A stretch of 64,000 nucleotides of DNA from Silene conica. Lineage: Eukaryota; Streptophyta; Magnoliopsida; Caryophyllales; Caryophyllaceae. The stretch covers positions 7,302,614 to 7,366,613 of the forward strand of contig CM055320.2 of NCBI GenBank assembly GCA_029255685.2. The letters run 5' to 3'. Every line of letters starts with the position of its first letter. The stretch's first letter is position 1. Shown piece after piece: positions 22,054 through 33,009 of this stretch. Made by a program: the position numbers and the translations under genes. The notes below the pieces were generated by a model. The model searched no databases and was not told the DNA's origin. It saw only the letters and a program-made list of their open reading frames with translations.

Positions 22054-25000
22054 ATGGATTGATGTGGAATTGTAGGGGCCTTAATAACACGCTCTCCCCT
22101 ATAATTCCGAAAGTAAGAGCGCTTAATTACAAAGTTACTTTTGATTTTATGTTTTTAATGGAAACTAAATGTAATAGTAAGCATGTAAGTCTTTTATTTA
22201 GGGGTCTTGGTTTTGAGTATTCCACGGGTGTGGATGCTAATGGAGCCTCGGGGGGTTTGTGGTTGGGATGGAAGAGGGGCGTTAAGATAAGCCTCCATTT
22301 TGCTTGTAACCACTTTATTATGGTGTTAGTTGAATATGGAAGTGGTAGTACTTGGTATTATGTCTTTTTGTATGGTGATCCACAAACAACAAACCGCATG
22401 CACGTACTTGAGAGACTCGAAGGTCTCATAGAACAGTTAGATCACCCTTTTCTAATTATGGGGGACTTCAACCAAGTCGAGTTTAATTGGGAAAAACAAA
22501 GTAAAAATACTAAGTTGATTCCAGGCTCTACATTTTTCTCGGAATGGAAAATACGAAATGAATTGTTGGATATTCCTTTCAAGGGTCCGCAATTTACTTG
22601 GTGTAACAATAGGAAAGGACGGGATAGGGTGTATGAAAGACTCGATAAAGCGTTGGGTTCTAAGGATTGGTTTACTTTATTCCCGGATACGGGATTACAA
22701 CATTATCCGATTCAATTGTCCGATCATGCACCGATTAGAATTAATTTACAACTAACAACGAATAGTAAGAAAAGGCCGTATAAGGTTGATGCCTGGGCGC
22801 TTGAGTATAGGGAATGTGTGGATCTAATAAAGCATAAATGGTCTATAGATGTTAAGAGATCTCCTTCTTTTAAGTTAATGAAAAAGCTGGGAAATATTAG
22901 GCAAGTGGTAAGAAAATGGAGCCTTGACAAAAAGGAGGAGTGGGAGGGGAAGTGGGAGGAGTTTGATAGAAAACTGGAGGGTGATCAGGAGAAAGCAGTT
23001 ATTCTTGGGGATTCAGATGATTATGATAATACACATCAAGAGCTGTTGGAGTTTGCCTCTGCGGCAACACTTTTTTGGAAACAACGAGCAAAGATTAGAT
23101 GGGCTAAGGAAGGGGATTTCTGCACAAAATACTTTTTCAATTGGGCTAAAGGGAGAGCTGGTCGTAATTTTGTGTTGGGAATTAAAACGGAGAATGGAGA
23201 TTGGGTGTATGATACTCAGGAAATAGGTGAGGTATTCCAGAACTATTTCAAAGGGATTTTTGGGGCGATAGAGCTTATTAACAGTCAAAGGGGAGAAAAT
23301 CGTCTGGAGGATTTTCTGTCAGAAATGGAGGATGGAGTCTCTAGTGATGATAAAGTATTCCTGGGAAAACCTTTTACGAAAAAAGAGGTTAGGAAGGCGG
23401 TGTTTCAGATGGGGGCAATGAAGTCACCTGGACCGGATGGGATACCTGCTGTGTTACTTCAAAAGTGTTGGTTCTTCATTAAGGATGATTTTACTCAAGC
23501 GGCTTTATCCATTCTCAACTCGGGAAGGGTGTTGAGGGAGTGTAATCGGACTTTTATTGCTATGATTCCTAAGAAAGAAAATCCAGAAAAGGTGTCGGAT
23601 TTCAGACCTATTAGCCTCAGTAATGTGTTCATGCGAGTCATTTCGAATTTGTTACGAACAGGATGGCTAGGGTTATGAAATATCATGTGGGAGACTTCCA
23701 GAATGCCTTCATCCCGGGGAGGATTATTAGTGATAACATTCTTCTGGCGAATGAGGCTATTTTTAAGGTCAATGCTCAAAAACAAGGAAAACGAGGGAAG
23801 CTGGCTTTTAAAATTGACATGAGTAAGGCGTACGATCGTATGCGATGGGATTTTGTCGAAGCAGTGTTGAGAAGACTGGATTTTCCGGAAAACTTGATTA
23901 TTTTAATTATGAACTGTGTAATGTCGGTTTCATATGAGGTCTTGTTGAATGGTACACCTCTCTCGCAATTCCGGCCAAGCTGTGGTTTAAGACAAGGTGA
24001 TCCTCTATCGCCTTATCTTTTTGTGCTATGTATGGAATCCTTGTCGCGAGGATTAAGAAAAGTCCAAGTGAGAGGTAAAATTAGGGGGATAAATATGGGG
24101 GTAGGTGTTGAAAATTTGACGCATCTGTTCTTTGCGGATGATGCGGTGTTCTTCCTGGAGGATGAAAAGGAGAGTGTGAGGTGTTTGTATGAGATGATTA
24201 TGTGCTTTTGTGAGTTATCGGGGCAAAAACTTAATGAGGATAAATCTGGCTTAATTTTTAGTCCAAATATGACATTGGGGAGGATACAGTCCATTTTGAA
24301 GGAGCTAAGGATTAGGAAAAATCAGGGTTTTGGGAAGTATTTGGGTATCCCGACAGAGCTCCAAGGATCAAAGAGTAATTTGTTTGCAGGTTTGGTGGAA
24401 AATGTGCAAAAAAAGGTTACATCATGGAATGGTATCTTTCTATCACCAGCTGGTCGGCTTACTTTGAATAATTCCATTCTGTCCACACTATCAAATTATT
24501 TTCTATCGGTATTCAAGGTGCTGGTAAGTGTGACAAGGAAGATTAATTCCTTATTGTCACATTTTTGGTGGGCGGGTTGTAAGTCAGGGAGATCGCTTCA
24601 CTGGTGTAGTAAGAACTTTCTTGGATTACCCAAATCTGAAGGAGGACTGGGGATCAGGAATATAGAATGTTTGAATAAAGCGTTATTGGCAAAACAAGCT
24701 TGGAGACTCCTGTTCGGTGAGGTTTCTTATTTTGGACGGGCATTCAGAAGCCTGCTGCGAGTTGAAAGAAATGATGCGGGGGTCTTCAGGATGCATTGTA
24801 AGGGGGGGATGTCATGGGGTAGGAGGAGTATTATTTACGGTTTTCATGCTATTAAGGATGGCTTAGGATGGAATCCTGAGTTAAGGTCGAATTTGAATAT
24901 CTGGACGTCAAAATGGATGTATGGGCAGAATCCGGAACCTAAGTCAAGCCTGCTAGGTAGTGAGTTCTGGGATTTGAAGGATGTTTCGATTCGTGATTTA

Positions 25001-26233
25001 GTCACTGAGGAAGGAAATTGGGATGAATCTAAACTTCGTTATTTGTTTGATGAAAAGATGGTGGATAAGATTTTAACGATTGAATTAGGGAGTGAGGATA
25101 ATGGAGATAAAGTGGTTTGGCCCTTTACAAATAACGGGAAATTTACCGTTAAAAGCTGCTATGGTGTGCTTTTTGAGGAATATATGGAGAAGCATAGATC
25201 AAGGATGGACAGGGAGCGCATTTATGAGAAAGGGAAAAAATTTTGTAAAGGGAAATTGTGGAGATTGCCGGTACCACAGGCGTGGAAGGTGTTTGTATGG
25301 AAACTGATCACTAACACTTTACCGGTAGGTTATGAATTTCAAAAGAGGGGTCTTCTTGTTGAGGAAGATTATTTGTGTGGTCTATGCAAGGAAACGAGGG
25401 AAAGGGCTTTGGAAACTGTGGAACATATCTTGAGGGATTGTCCGATGGCTTGTAGGTTATGGGGGGCATCGTGGCTAGGAATTAGATCAGGGCAAATGAT
25501 GGATATGAGCCTGGGGGATTGGTTGGTTGAGTGGATTTCCTATTTGGGGTCTAGACCAGATTGTGAGAATGACATCATCAGGTTTATTGCCATGCTTCGT
25601 AGCATTTGGTTGCTCCGGAATAATATTCTCTTTAAAGGAATGTCGTTCGAGCCAAGTGTGTTTTTTAAAGGCTATGAAAATATGGTGGAGGTCGCAAGTA
25701 AGGCTAGGAGTGAACATATGGTCAGGGACGGGGAACAACATAAGTCTTCAGAAAAGAAGGAAACTCTAGGGGATGGGGAGGATGATAGAGAGGCAATTCG
25801 TAATTCGATACCATGGGATATGGTTGGGTGTGGTGGGGGGTGTCTGGGTAAGCGGATTAAAGTGGATGCAAGCTGGTCTAGATCGCTAGAGGCAGGGCTA
25901 GGTTGGGTGGTTTTTGATGAGAAAGGAGAGATTATTCTGCAGGGAGGGAGAAAACGTCTTGCAATCTCGGCTCTTCAGGCGGAGGTTTTGGGGATTATAT
26001 GGGCTTTTGAATGGGCAAGAAGAAACAACATAAGACATATTAACGTCCTCTCTGACTGTCTGAGTGCAGTTCTTCAATTTGCTGGATTGGAGAGTACACA
26101 TATTCAAGTGGCGAATCAGATTACAGAAGTAAGGAAAAATATGGTTTTCTTTCATTGTGCCACTATTAGTTTTATTCCAAGAACTTTAAATAGGTTAGCA
26201 CATAATCAGGCCAGTTTGGCTATATCTATGTAA
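22050..26233 (+). pseudogene. LINE ORF2: endonuclease, reverse transcriptase, RNase H, with one frameshift
   Basis: Two overlapping frames cover one polyprotein. The first (22050-23678) has an AP-endonuclease-like domain (WNCRGLNN start, LMETKCNS, IMGDFNQ, LSDHAPI) and the beginning of reverse transcriptase (KSPGPDGIP, FRPISLSNV). The second, open from 23663 to 26233, continues with FIPGRIISDN, KIDMSKAYDRM, LRQGDPLSPYLFVL and the catalytic FADDA box. Then come a zf-RVT segment (about 25150-25480; CGLC, HILRDCP) and an RVT_3-type RNase H (from KVDASWS, with ALQAEVLG and LSDC). The break lies near 23645-23660; total length is one base short of a whole number of codons, so a single-base deletion is likely. 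No other stop or shift is seen. The ATG at 22050 overlaps the ORF1 stop. The protein would act in a cytoplasmic/nuclear RNP copying its own RNA. Confidence 0.93.
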
Positions 26234-26290
26234 ACTTCTAAGTGCGGGTTCCAAAAAAAAAAAAAAAAAAAAAAAAGATTACAATCAGGT

Positions 26291-27240
26291 GAGCTTGAGT
26301 ATTTAAGTTATCTGAAATACGGTTGTACTGTTATGGAGTACTAAGCTACAACTACAAAAATAAACGAATAAATGAAAATAAATTGTTGTATAAAATCGTT
26401 ATAGAGAATATAGTTTTATTATTAATGTTGTAGGACGAATTGAAGTCGAAAGACTATCAACTTTACAACGTAAGTATAGGCACTTATTATTGGTGTAAAA
26501 TATAGAAAGGTTTTATAATTCTCATAAAAAACAAATTACTCGTATTAAACTAGTAAAATAACCTCTTGAATTTACAATATAAGACTTTTATTAGACAATC
26601 TTATAAAAAAGTCACTACTTGTGCCTTTTTTCAGTTAATAAGATCCGAATTAAACTGAATGAAGTCGAATCAAGTTAAAGTAGTAAGAGTTAATTTGTGA
26701 ATAAAAGCTGAACTGAACCGAACTGAAGTCATTGAAGATGATTTAAATTAAGTTAAAATAAGAGTTAATTTATGAAAAGATGAACTAATATAAACCAACT
26801 TAAGTTGAATTAAAGTAACAGTAAATCTGTGATAAGATGTGAGTTGAAATTGCGGAAAAAGCAAAGGCCTTATACCAAAAGTAAAAAAGACCAATTTCAC
26901 TTAATCACCTTATTTAAGACGATATTTTTGAAACCGCTTTATAAAAAAAGTTGCCCGTTAAACCTTAACCTCTTGTATTTTTGGTCTGAAACTGTCTGAA
27001 TTAAACTAAATTTAATGAAAGTAAATTAAAATAAGAATTAATTTGCGAAAAAAAAAAGTTGAACTAAATGTAACTAAACTAAACAAAATACACTGAAGTT
27101 AAATTTAAAAGACCCCTTTTTTTTTTTAACTAAAAGTGAAAAGTCCCGTATCACTTTCATCTCTACGATCCATAATAGATAAGGCCCATATCAATGATTG
27201 GGTCGTTCATATACTTTAGCCCATACAACTTGCATCAAGA
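26291..27240. other. Intergenic DNA with degenerate TTAA/GAACTGAA repeats
   Basis: From about 26640 to 27110, loosely repeated words such as GTTAAAGTA, AAGAGTTAATTTGTGA and GAACTGAA recur in a roughly 90-100-bp rhythm. Similar sequence appears at 28130-28230 and, inverted, at 57000-57170. It is a diverged dispersed repeat of unknown class. No gene is seen. Confidence 0.45.
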
Positions 27241-27250
27241 CTCAAGAGGC

Positions 27251-27369
27251 TTCCCGAATAAAATAGAGAAACCTGGATCACACAAAACGACACCGTAATG
27301 TGACCTACAAAATCCAAATGACGAGGCATTTCTCGAGAGACTTCACATTAACACTCGAACCTTGTCGAA
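27251..27369 (+). promoter_or_regulatory. Candidate heat-shock elements of the HSP21-type gene
   Basis: TTCCCGAA (27251-27258) is a TTCnnGAA pair. At 27357-27369, GAACCTTGTCGAA gives three alternating units (GAA, TTg, GAA) at exact 5-bp spacing with one mismatch. The latter ends 25 bp before the TATA box, where plant heat-shock factors usually bind. Confidence 0.65.
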
Positions 27370-27394
27370 AACCAACTTCGTACTTTAAGTATCT

Positions 27395-27402
27395 TATATA
27401 AA
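27395..27402 (+). promoter_or_regulatory. TATA box of the HSP21-type gene
   Basis: TATATAAA lies 116 bp before the ATG and just downstream of the heat-shock element. Confidence 0.75.
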
Positions 27403-27517
27403 CAACGTACCAACGTCAATTTGTATCGTCAAACACAAACGATATTACATTAACAAATACTTGCGGTTTACCGTCTACAGTTTACAATTTACTTGCGTTG
27501 TTAAAAAAAGAAAAGAA

Positions 27518-28755
27518 ATGGCAAGCAAAGCGTTAATGTGCGCAAGTTCACCTTTGGTTGCAAGCAAGAATGTTACTCCAGTATCGTCGAGGACTAAGAG
27601 TGTTGGCTTAGCCCCTTGCTCGGTATCCTTTTTAGGATACCCGACAAAGAAGCATTGTCCTCGTGTTGCTGTTGTGCGTGCACAACAGCAAACGGGTGAA
27701 GATGGTGGACATCGCTTGGATGTTCAAGTTCAGAAATTGAATCCAAACCCGATTCAAAATCAAAATCAAAATCAAGGCACTGCTGTCCAACGTCGTCCTC
27801 GAATGACGCCTCTTGACGTTTCTCCTTTTGGTAAGTACTATATTTTTAGCAAAAAAGAACCCGAGCTTAGTAGAAAAGAACAAGACCTTAGCAGAAAGAA
27901 TATGACCTTAGTCAATCATGATAAAAGCCGATATTTATAACGGATTCAAATTCCGTTAGCAACACATTAGGCTAGTTTTTTTATAATATTTTTTTGGAAA
28001 AAAACGTATAAAAATGAAATAAATTTAGGGAGTAATATTTAAATGACGTGACCAACAAACGCGTAATGACCTAAATCCTAAACATCGATTGTGAGGTTAC
28101 GCTTGTAATTAACGTCCTGTTCTTGTCGGCTTAAATGAGTTTAAAGTGAATTTAGTTAAATTAAAAGCTAATTTGTAAAGAGTTTAATGAACCTGATTAA
28201 TTGAACGTAATTAAAACTTAACGTATAACCTAGTAAATTAAAAGGAGCTGAATTTAAGTCAGAAAGAACATAACCTAATTCTTTTAAATTTCTTTAAGCC
28301 CAAATAAGTTGCTGACTCGTATGAAAAACGCAGGGCTAATCGACTCGCTATCACCAATGAGAACAATGCGACAAATGCTAGACACAATGGACCGTCTCTT
28401 CGAAGACGCAATGACAATGCCAGGTGGCACAAACGAGGTACGAGCTCCATGGGACCTCAAAGAGGAAGAGGCCGAGATCAAGATGAGATTCGACATGCCA
28501 GGGCTAGACAAGGAAGACGTCAAAGTGTCGGTCGAGGACCGTGTTCTAGTGATCAGGGGAGAGCACAAGAATGAAGAAAGTGGGGAGAATGAGTCATGGG
28601 GTCGAAGGAGCTTTAGTTCTTATAATACGAAACTACAATTACCTGAAAATTGCGAGATGGATAAGATTAAAGCAGAGCTTAAGAATGGTGTGCTTTATAT
28701 TTCTGTACCTAAGGTTAAGGTCGAACGTAAGGTTGTCGATGTACAAGTTCAGTAG
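27518..28755 (+). CDS. HSP21: Chloroplast small heat shock protein, HSP21 type
   Basis: Two exons, 27518-27830 and 28334-28755, join in phase 1 to give 244 residues. The N-terminus ([18 protein letters not shown]...) is Ser/Ala-rich with few acids, as in a plastid transit peptide, ending near VVRAQQQ. The segment [19 protein letters not shown] (about residues 113-131) is the Met-rich amphipathic helix diagnostic of plastid sHSPs, which binds clients and membranes and is redox-sensitive. The alpha-crystallin domain follows (about 147-235: [30 protein letters not shown]). The protein forms ATP-independent holdase oligomers in the stroma and protects photosystem II and nucleoid transcription under heat. 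Donor GTAAGT at 27831 and acceptor CAG at 28331-28333 restore the [12 protein letters not shown] junction expected for the family. A polyadenylation signal AATAAA lies at 28859. Confidence 0.94.
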
Positions 28756-28869
28756 AAATCGAATCGAAGTGTATTAATACGTCTACATTTTGTGTATTGT
28801 CGAGAATGACGTGAAGTGTAAGCTGTTAAATTAGTTGTTATTCGTAAGTGACAAATATAATAAAGTTGT

Positions 28870-29698
28870 ATATTGTGCAATGTATAATCGATTATCACTT
28901 TTCATGAGCAAATTAAAAGACATATTTGAGTCTGCTTTACAATTTGGTAGACTAGAATAGAGCTAACCTGATTCGATACAACTCGAAAATTGGGTGAACT
29001 GAAATTGAACTGACATGAACAGACTCGATAATCGATAGTAGCTTTATTTTGTCATCCTGAACTCGTTCTTAACCGCCTACCCATGATCTGATATTTTCTC
29101 AACCCGATAACGAACTAGCTTTAGATTGGTTTAAATGACGCTAAATTGACATTCATCTTAATTATTTTCACTTAGACTTCAATTAATAGTTTACCCATTA
29201 TTTAAACATAAAATTATCATCTAAAATTAAATATATAAGATAAAATATATGTCAATAACCCGACCCGCTAATGACTCGACCTGAATTAACACCCATAGAT
29301 GACCCGACCCGAAGATGACCCAACATGAACCGAACTGACTCGAACTCGTCACTAACCCGACATAACCCGGCCCGATATGGCCGTTCCCGCTATAACTCGA
29401 GCCATAACTGATCCGAGTGACTCAATTACCACCTCTAGACTAGAATTTAGTAGAAGCATACACGCAAGGGGTTATATAGATTTGGTTGTGAAAATCATAT
29501 AGCGGTTTTTTTTGATGAAATTAATTGGAAAGGTAGTCGAAATTTTAAAAAGTTAACTGGAATTTGAAGAAGTGGCGAGTAAGGAAATAGAGAATTAGGA
29601 ACGGGTAGGGTAGCTAATTATATAAAAAAATGTATTTGACAAACTAATTGAAATTGTGACCGATTTTGATGAAACGACGTAAAAGTATGATAATTATT
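28870..29698. other. Intergenic DNA with degenerate GACCCGA/ACTCGA repeats
   Basis: Between about 28960 and 29430, words such as AACCCGACCCG, GACTCGA, GACCCGACCCGAA and AACTGACTCGAA recur with no constant period. The same word family appears at 18560-18930. It does not code. Confidence 0.55.
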
Positions 29699-29699
29699 T

Positions 29700-30676
29700 A
29701 AGGCCTTGTTTGGTAAACAACGGATTAATATTGGGAAAAACAAATTGTAAAAGGAGATTTGACTAGGAGAATTTGTTGGCAGTTTTGACTAGCATATTCA
29801 ATTAACAGAATTTGTTAAAGGTGTTTGATAATTAGCAGAATTAAATTAGCAGATTACCTCAGTCATTTGTTAAATGACAAAAAAAGACAAATAAATTATT
29901 GAGTAATATTTGTCAAAATACATCACACAAACAAGTTTAATAACTAATGTCGATTTCTTCTACTAGCCATCAAACTAGAAGTAATGTTATCGCGAGCAAT
30001 AATTGACATTTCTTCGGTTCCCGAAAAATCGGTTGCAGATTGCAAGGAATGATTAGCCACATTTTGTAATAGATCTGGAGGTATAAAATCCGGGTGTTCA
30101 TCAATGATTCTAAAAGTTTCATTTTTAGTTTTATTTCTTCTTATATAATTATGTAATGCAAAAGTTCCACAACTAATCCTATTTTGATCTTGTAGGGTGT
30201 ATTGAGTCATCCTTTCTAAAATTTTTCCTTACTGCTATAACCAAAAACATACCGCATAAAATGAAAATTTAACGAAAACTCAATTACTCTATAAATTTTG
30301 AGTTAAGGAAAATCAAAGCATAAATACACAAAAACAATAATACACATTATACTTGGAATATGTCACTGAATACTTTTTAGTAAAATTGAAAAAACAAGTT
30401 AGAGAAAAAAAAAATGTAACTTTTACAAAGATAGGAGAGAATGAGGAGCTCTGAAACAAAAGTAGGGTTAATATTTTTTGAAGGGTAAAAAAGTAATTTT
30501 TTATTTTTGCCAATCTACTCTTTGAATATGCTGATGAAGCGGCATATTCTAAAATAACATATTGAAGTTCAATCTAATCTTTCAATATGTTGTTTCCCAA
30601 ACAGTCCAAATAACATATTGATTGGTCAAATATGCTATTTTTTTTTTGCAATATGCTGTATACCAAACAAGGCCTT
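29700..30676 (-). mobile_element. Internally deleted PIF/Harbinger-type element
   Basis: The outer sequence TTAAGGCCTTGTTTGGTA at the left and TACCAAACAAGGCCTTAA at the right are perfect 18-bp inverted repeats. GGCCTTGTTTGG-type ends occur in plant PIF/Harbinger elements and MITEs. The minus-strand frame at 30210-29944 encodes a fragment resembling the transposase C-terminus. The duplication cannot be fixed because the TTAA could belong to the TIR or to the target. Confidence 0.75.
29944..30210 (-). pseudogene. Harbinger transposase, C-terminal fragment
   Basis: The 88-codon frame contains RISCGTFALHNYIRRN, resembling the segment near the end of DDE_Tnp_4 transposases where a CxxLHNF/Y-I-R motif precedes the tail. 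The catalytic residues are not present, so the fragment cannot act alone. A small tail rich in Ser and Arg ends the frame. Confidence 0.6.
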
Positions 30677-30679
30677 AAT

Positions 30680-31600
30680 ATTACAAATTTATAGAATAAA
30701 TAGGATAAATCAAATCAAATTAAATACTTAAAATCTCAAATGTTATTAGCATTTTATTTCAGATAGTTTATTTGGTTATTTGCAAACGCTTACAAAAAAA
30801 ATAGGGTAGCTGAAATCTTGGTCAATAACCTAGTTTGACCAAATTAAATATCTCAAATGTCTTGTCAAATAGAGCTTACGTTTGTATTTGGGAGAACGTC
30901 TTACATAACTTGTCTTTAGTATTTATTTACCTATCATTGAGTAGAAAAGGTGTGTTGAAACACTATATTGATGATGACAAGTTTCCTTACTTATCTTGTG
31001 TTCTAATGTGCATACGAGATTTTTGTGACAGATACTTGAAGACTTTCGAATTCGGAAAATAAAGGCCATCGGGATATCTATTCTATCTGAATTTAGAAAG
31101 AATTGTAAGAGTATCTAAACTTGTGATAAATTTTCGGTCTTATAATATACGGCTTATGTTTTTTTTGGAAACAAAAGAAAAGGAATATTTTATAGAGAAA
31201 ATTATAAGCTTTTTATTTTCAAAATTCTTTGCCATTAACGTGTGTTTTTTTAAATGGTATATCATAATATACTTTCCAAAAGTCATATTCAATCAAGAAG
31301 TTATGATGGAAATAATTTCTTGTACATATGGAAAGTTTTGCCATGATTTAATCTTATGCCCAAAATACAAGCTTCAAATTGACTATATATTCAAGGCTAA
31401 AGTTTTTGGCATAAACACGTTTTTTGACAGAGAAATAGAAAAGAGTTTTCTTAAAGCTTTAAGGTTTACACGTATTATTTTCAAAAGCTTTTGTTTGCAA
31501 AATTGGTTTTTAAAGTTCATTATTTTATATTTTGCAAAACTCTTTTGAGCCGTATTCTTAAGACCGTCTTATTTCTTACAAGTATTTATACTCGTAGGAA
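30680..31600. other. AT-rich intergenic DNA with anonymous open frames
   Basis: Frames at 30835-31062 and 31123-31548 encode Phe/Ile/Lys-rich peptides with no domain. Composition is that of random AT-rich DNA, so I do not call genes. Confidence 0.45.
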
Positions 31601-31609
31601 TCTTAATTG

Positions 31610-32080
31610 TCTCCTTTGTTCTGATTAGTGAATCTTGTTAAGGAGCAATTTCAGTTGTAATCTTCTTTTTGTAAGGATACATTTGGGGTACGGGGTTGTA
31701 CTCGAGATTGCACGATCGGGGTTGATCGTGGGGAAGTTCCTTGTAATTTGAGTTAATTATTAAGGAATCAATAATAAAGAAGGGGTGGACGTAGACCTTT
31801 AGAGAGTAGGTCGAACCACGTTAAAAATCGCGTGTCTCGTACTTTATTTCTTTTGTTTACGCTTGTTTCCTTTTGTTTTATTATTGCCTTTCACGAATTT
31901 GATCAAAGAAATACTACTGCACAATTCGTATTGTATTAAACAGACAATCAGACTGTTTAATTTGCCTGAGTATCATTTCAGAATCATTCGTGGTTATTCC
32001 TTGTGGAATAAATTTTAAAAAGGGTACTTAATTCACCCCCTCCCCCTCTTAAGTACAGGATCTATAAACTCAACAAGGTG
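31610..32080 (+). mobile_element. Fragment resembling the 3' part of a Ty1/Copia LTR
   Basis: GTGGACGTAGACC, TCGAACCACGTTAAAAAT and the later TTAATTCACCCCCTCCCCCT, CTTAAGTAC resemble sequence at the 3' end of many plant Copia LTRs. I found neither a second LTR nor a TSD, so it is a remnant or solo LTR with an unresolved left edge. Confidence 0.4.
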
Positions 32081-32344
32081 AATAAGGGAATTTGATAGGG
32101 AGTACAAGTTAATTAATGATGCAATAGTTTATGACTTGTGTTAGAGCCAAACACGATATATGTTGGACACGACAGCTAAGTGAAGTATTTGAGTAAAATA
32201 ATTTATGCCACAACTCTTAATAAAGGCTATGAGGATAGAAGATTATGCTGCACTTACTAACAAGATTGTTATTCTTAAATTAACATAGTTCCATTCGATA
32301 GCATACTACGTAGTACGTAAGTCAAAATATATACTCGTGTGCTT

Positions 32345-32812
32345 TTATTCCGGAATACAATCTAACTTTCTCGAACAACTTCGTGACATATTAACCAGAT
32401 TCTTACATTGCTTATCACCAACGTCCACGATCATCGTCTCGACTTGAACCCGACTTGATAGAAGCTCTTGGAGTTGTTGTCGTGTGACAACCACTTTGAT
32501 CCGAATTGCACCATCTTTTGCCTTTGGAATTTTTGAACAAGTCCCATTTGCATTATTAGTAATATAACAAAAAGAAGGGAAAAGATAATAAATTTGTCCA
32601 ATTTTTAAATTATATTCAAGAGGCAAGGGTTGTGTAGCCTCCTTAAACAAACCCACGTAGTAATTAGGGTAATTAACTAACAAATCCTTCACTTTTAATG
32701 ACATTTTAAACTTTAACAACTTCCCATCATTCATCTTCATTACTTGCACCATCTTCCCCTTTTTCGACCTCGGTATCGAGCCTCCTACCATGCACAAACC
32801 TAGGATTCCCAT
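32345..32812 (-). CDS. PADRE/DUF4228 domain protein
   Basis: A single-exon frame of 155 residues. MGILGLCMVGGSIPR begins the protein; Gly at position 2 followed by Cys7 could allow N-myristoylation and palmitoylation, though the Ser usual at position 6 is absent. The DUF4228/PADRE core follows: MVQVMKMNDGKLLKF, VKDLLVNYPNYYV, ATQPLPLEYNLKIGQIYYLFP. The middle is KAKDGAIRIKVVVTRQQLQ and the tail is basic (SRSCSRKLD). The family is plant-specific and often induced by pathogens and abiotic stress; its biochemical role is unknown. A TATAAATA sequence on the minus strand at 32992-32999 lies about 180 bp upstream. Confidence 0.88.
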   Translation of the reverse strand: MGILGLCMVGGSIPRSKKGKMVQVMKMNDGKLLKFKMSLKVKDLLVNYPNYYVGLFKEATQPLPLEYNLKIGQIYYLFPSFCYITNNANGTCSKIPKAKDGAIRIKVVVTRQQLQELLSSRVQVETMIVDVGDKQCKNLVNMSRSCSRKLDCIPE

Positions 32813-33009
32813 TTATCTCAATCAGGGACGAAGCTAGGTTCAAATAGATTCTCCGATTCAATAATAGTTACTTTTTTGAGACTTTTTCTTGGAAAACTTG
32901 TTCAGGACATGGCCTGGTCAGTCTATGCTGATCTCAAAGTATTTAATTGTGAAAAGATTGTGTTATGGTGGAGGAGAAGTGATGAGATGTGTATTTATAC
33001 AAGTATGTC

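Larger units (their letters stand above)
21774..26276 (+). mobile_element. Near-complete L1-type LINE with 14-bp TSD and poly(A) tail
   Basis: GATTACAATCAGGT occurs directly before the element (21760-21773) and directly after its 24-base A tract (26277-26290), a perfect 14-bp TSD made by target-primed reverse transcription. The body holds the end of ORF1 and a whole ORF2 region with endonuclease, reverse transcriptase, zinc-knuckle and RNase H segments. It is 5'-truncated within ORF1. The perfect TSD and intact tail point to a recent insertion, although ORF2 carries one frameshift. Confidence 0.95.

Noticed and set aside
31123-31548. 141-codon open frame
   Set aside because: Composition is Phe/Ile/Lys-rich as expected from random AT-rich DNA, and there is no domain, paralogue or splice context.
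32823-32840. CAGGGACGAAGCTAG as a hAT-type terminus near the PADRE gene
   Set aside because: No matching inverted end or 8-bp duplication was found within the next kilobase.
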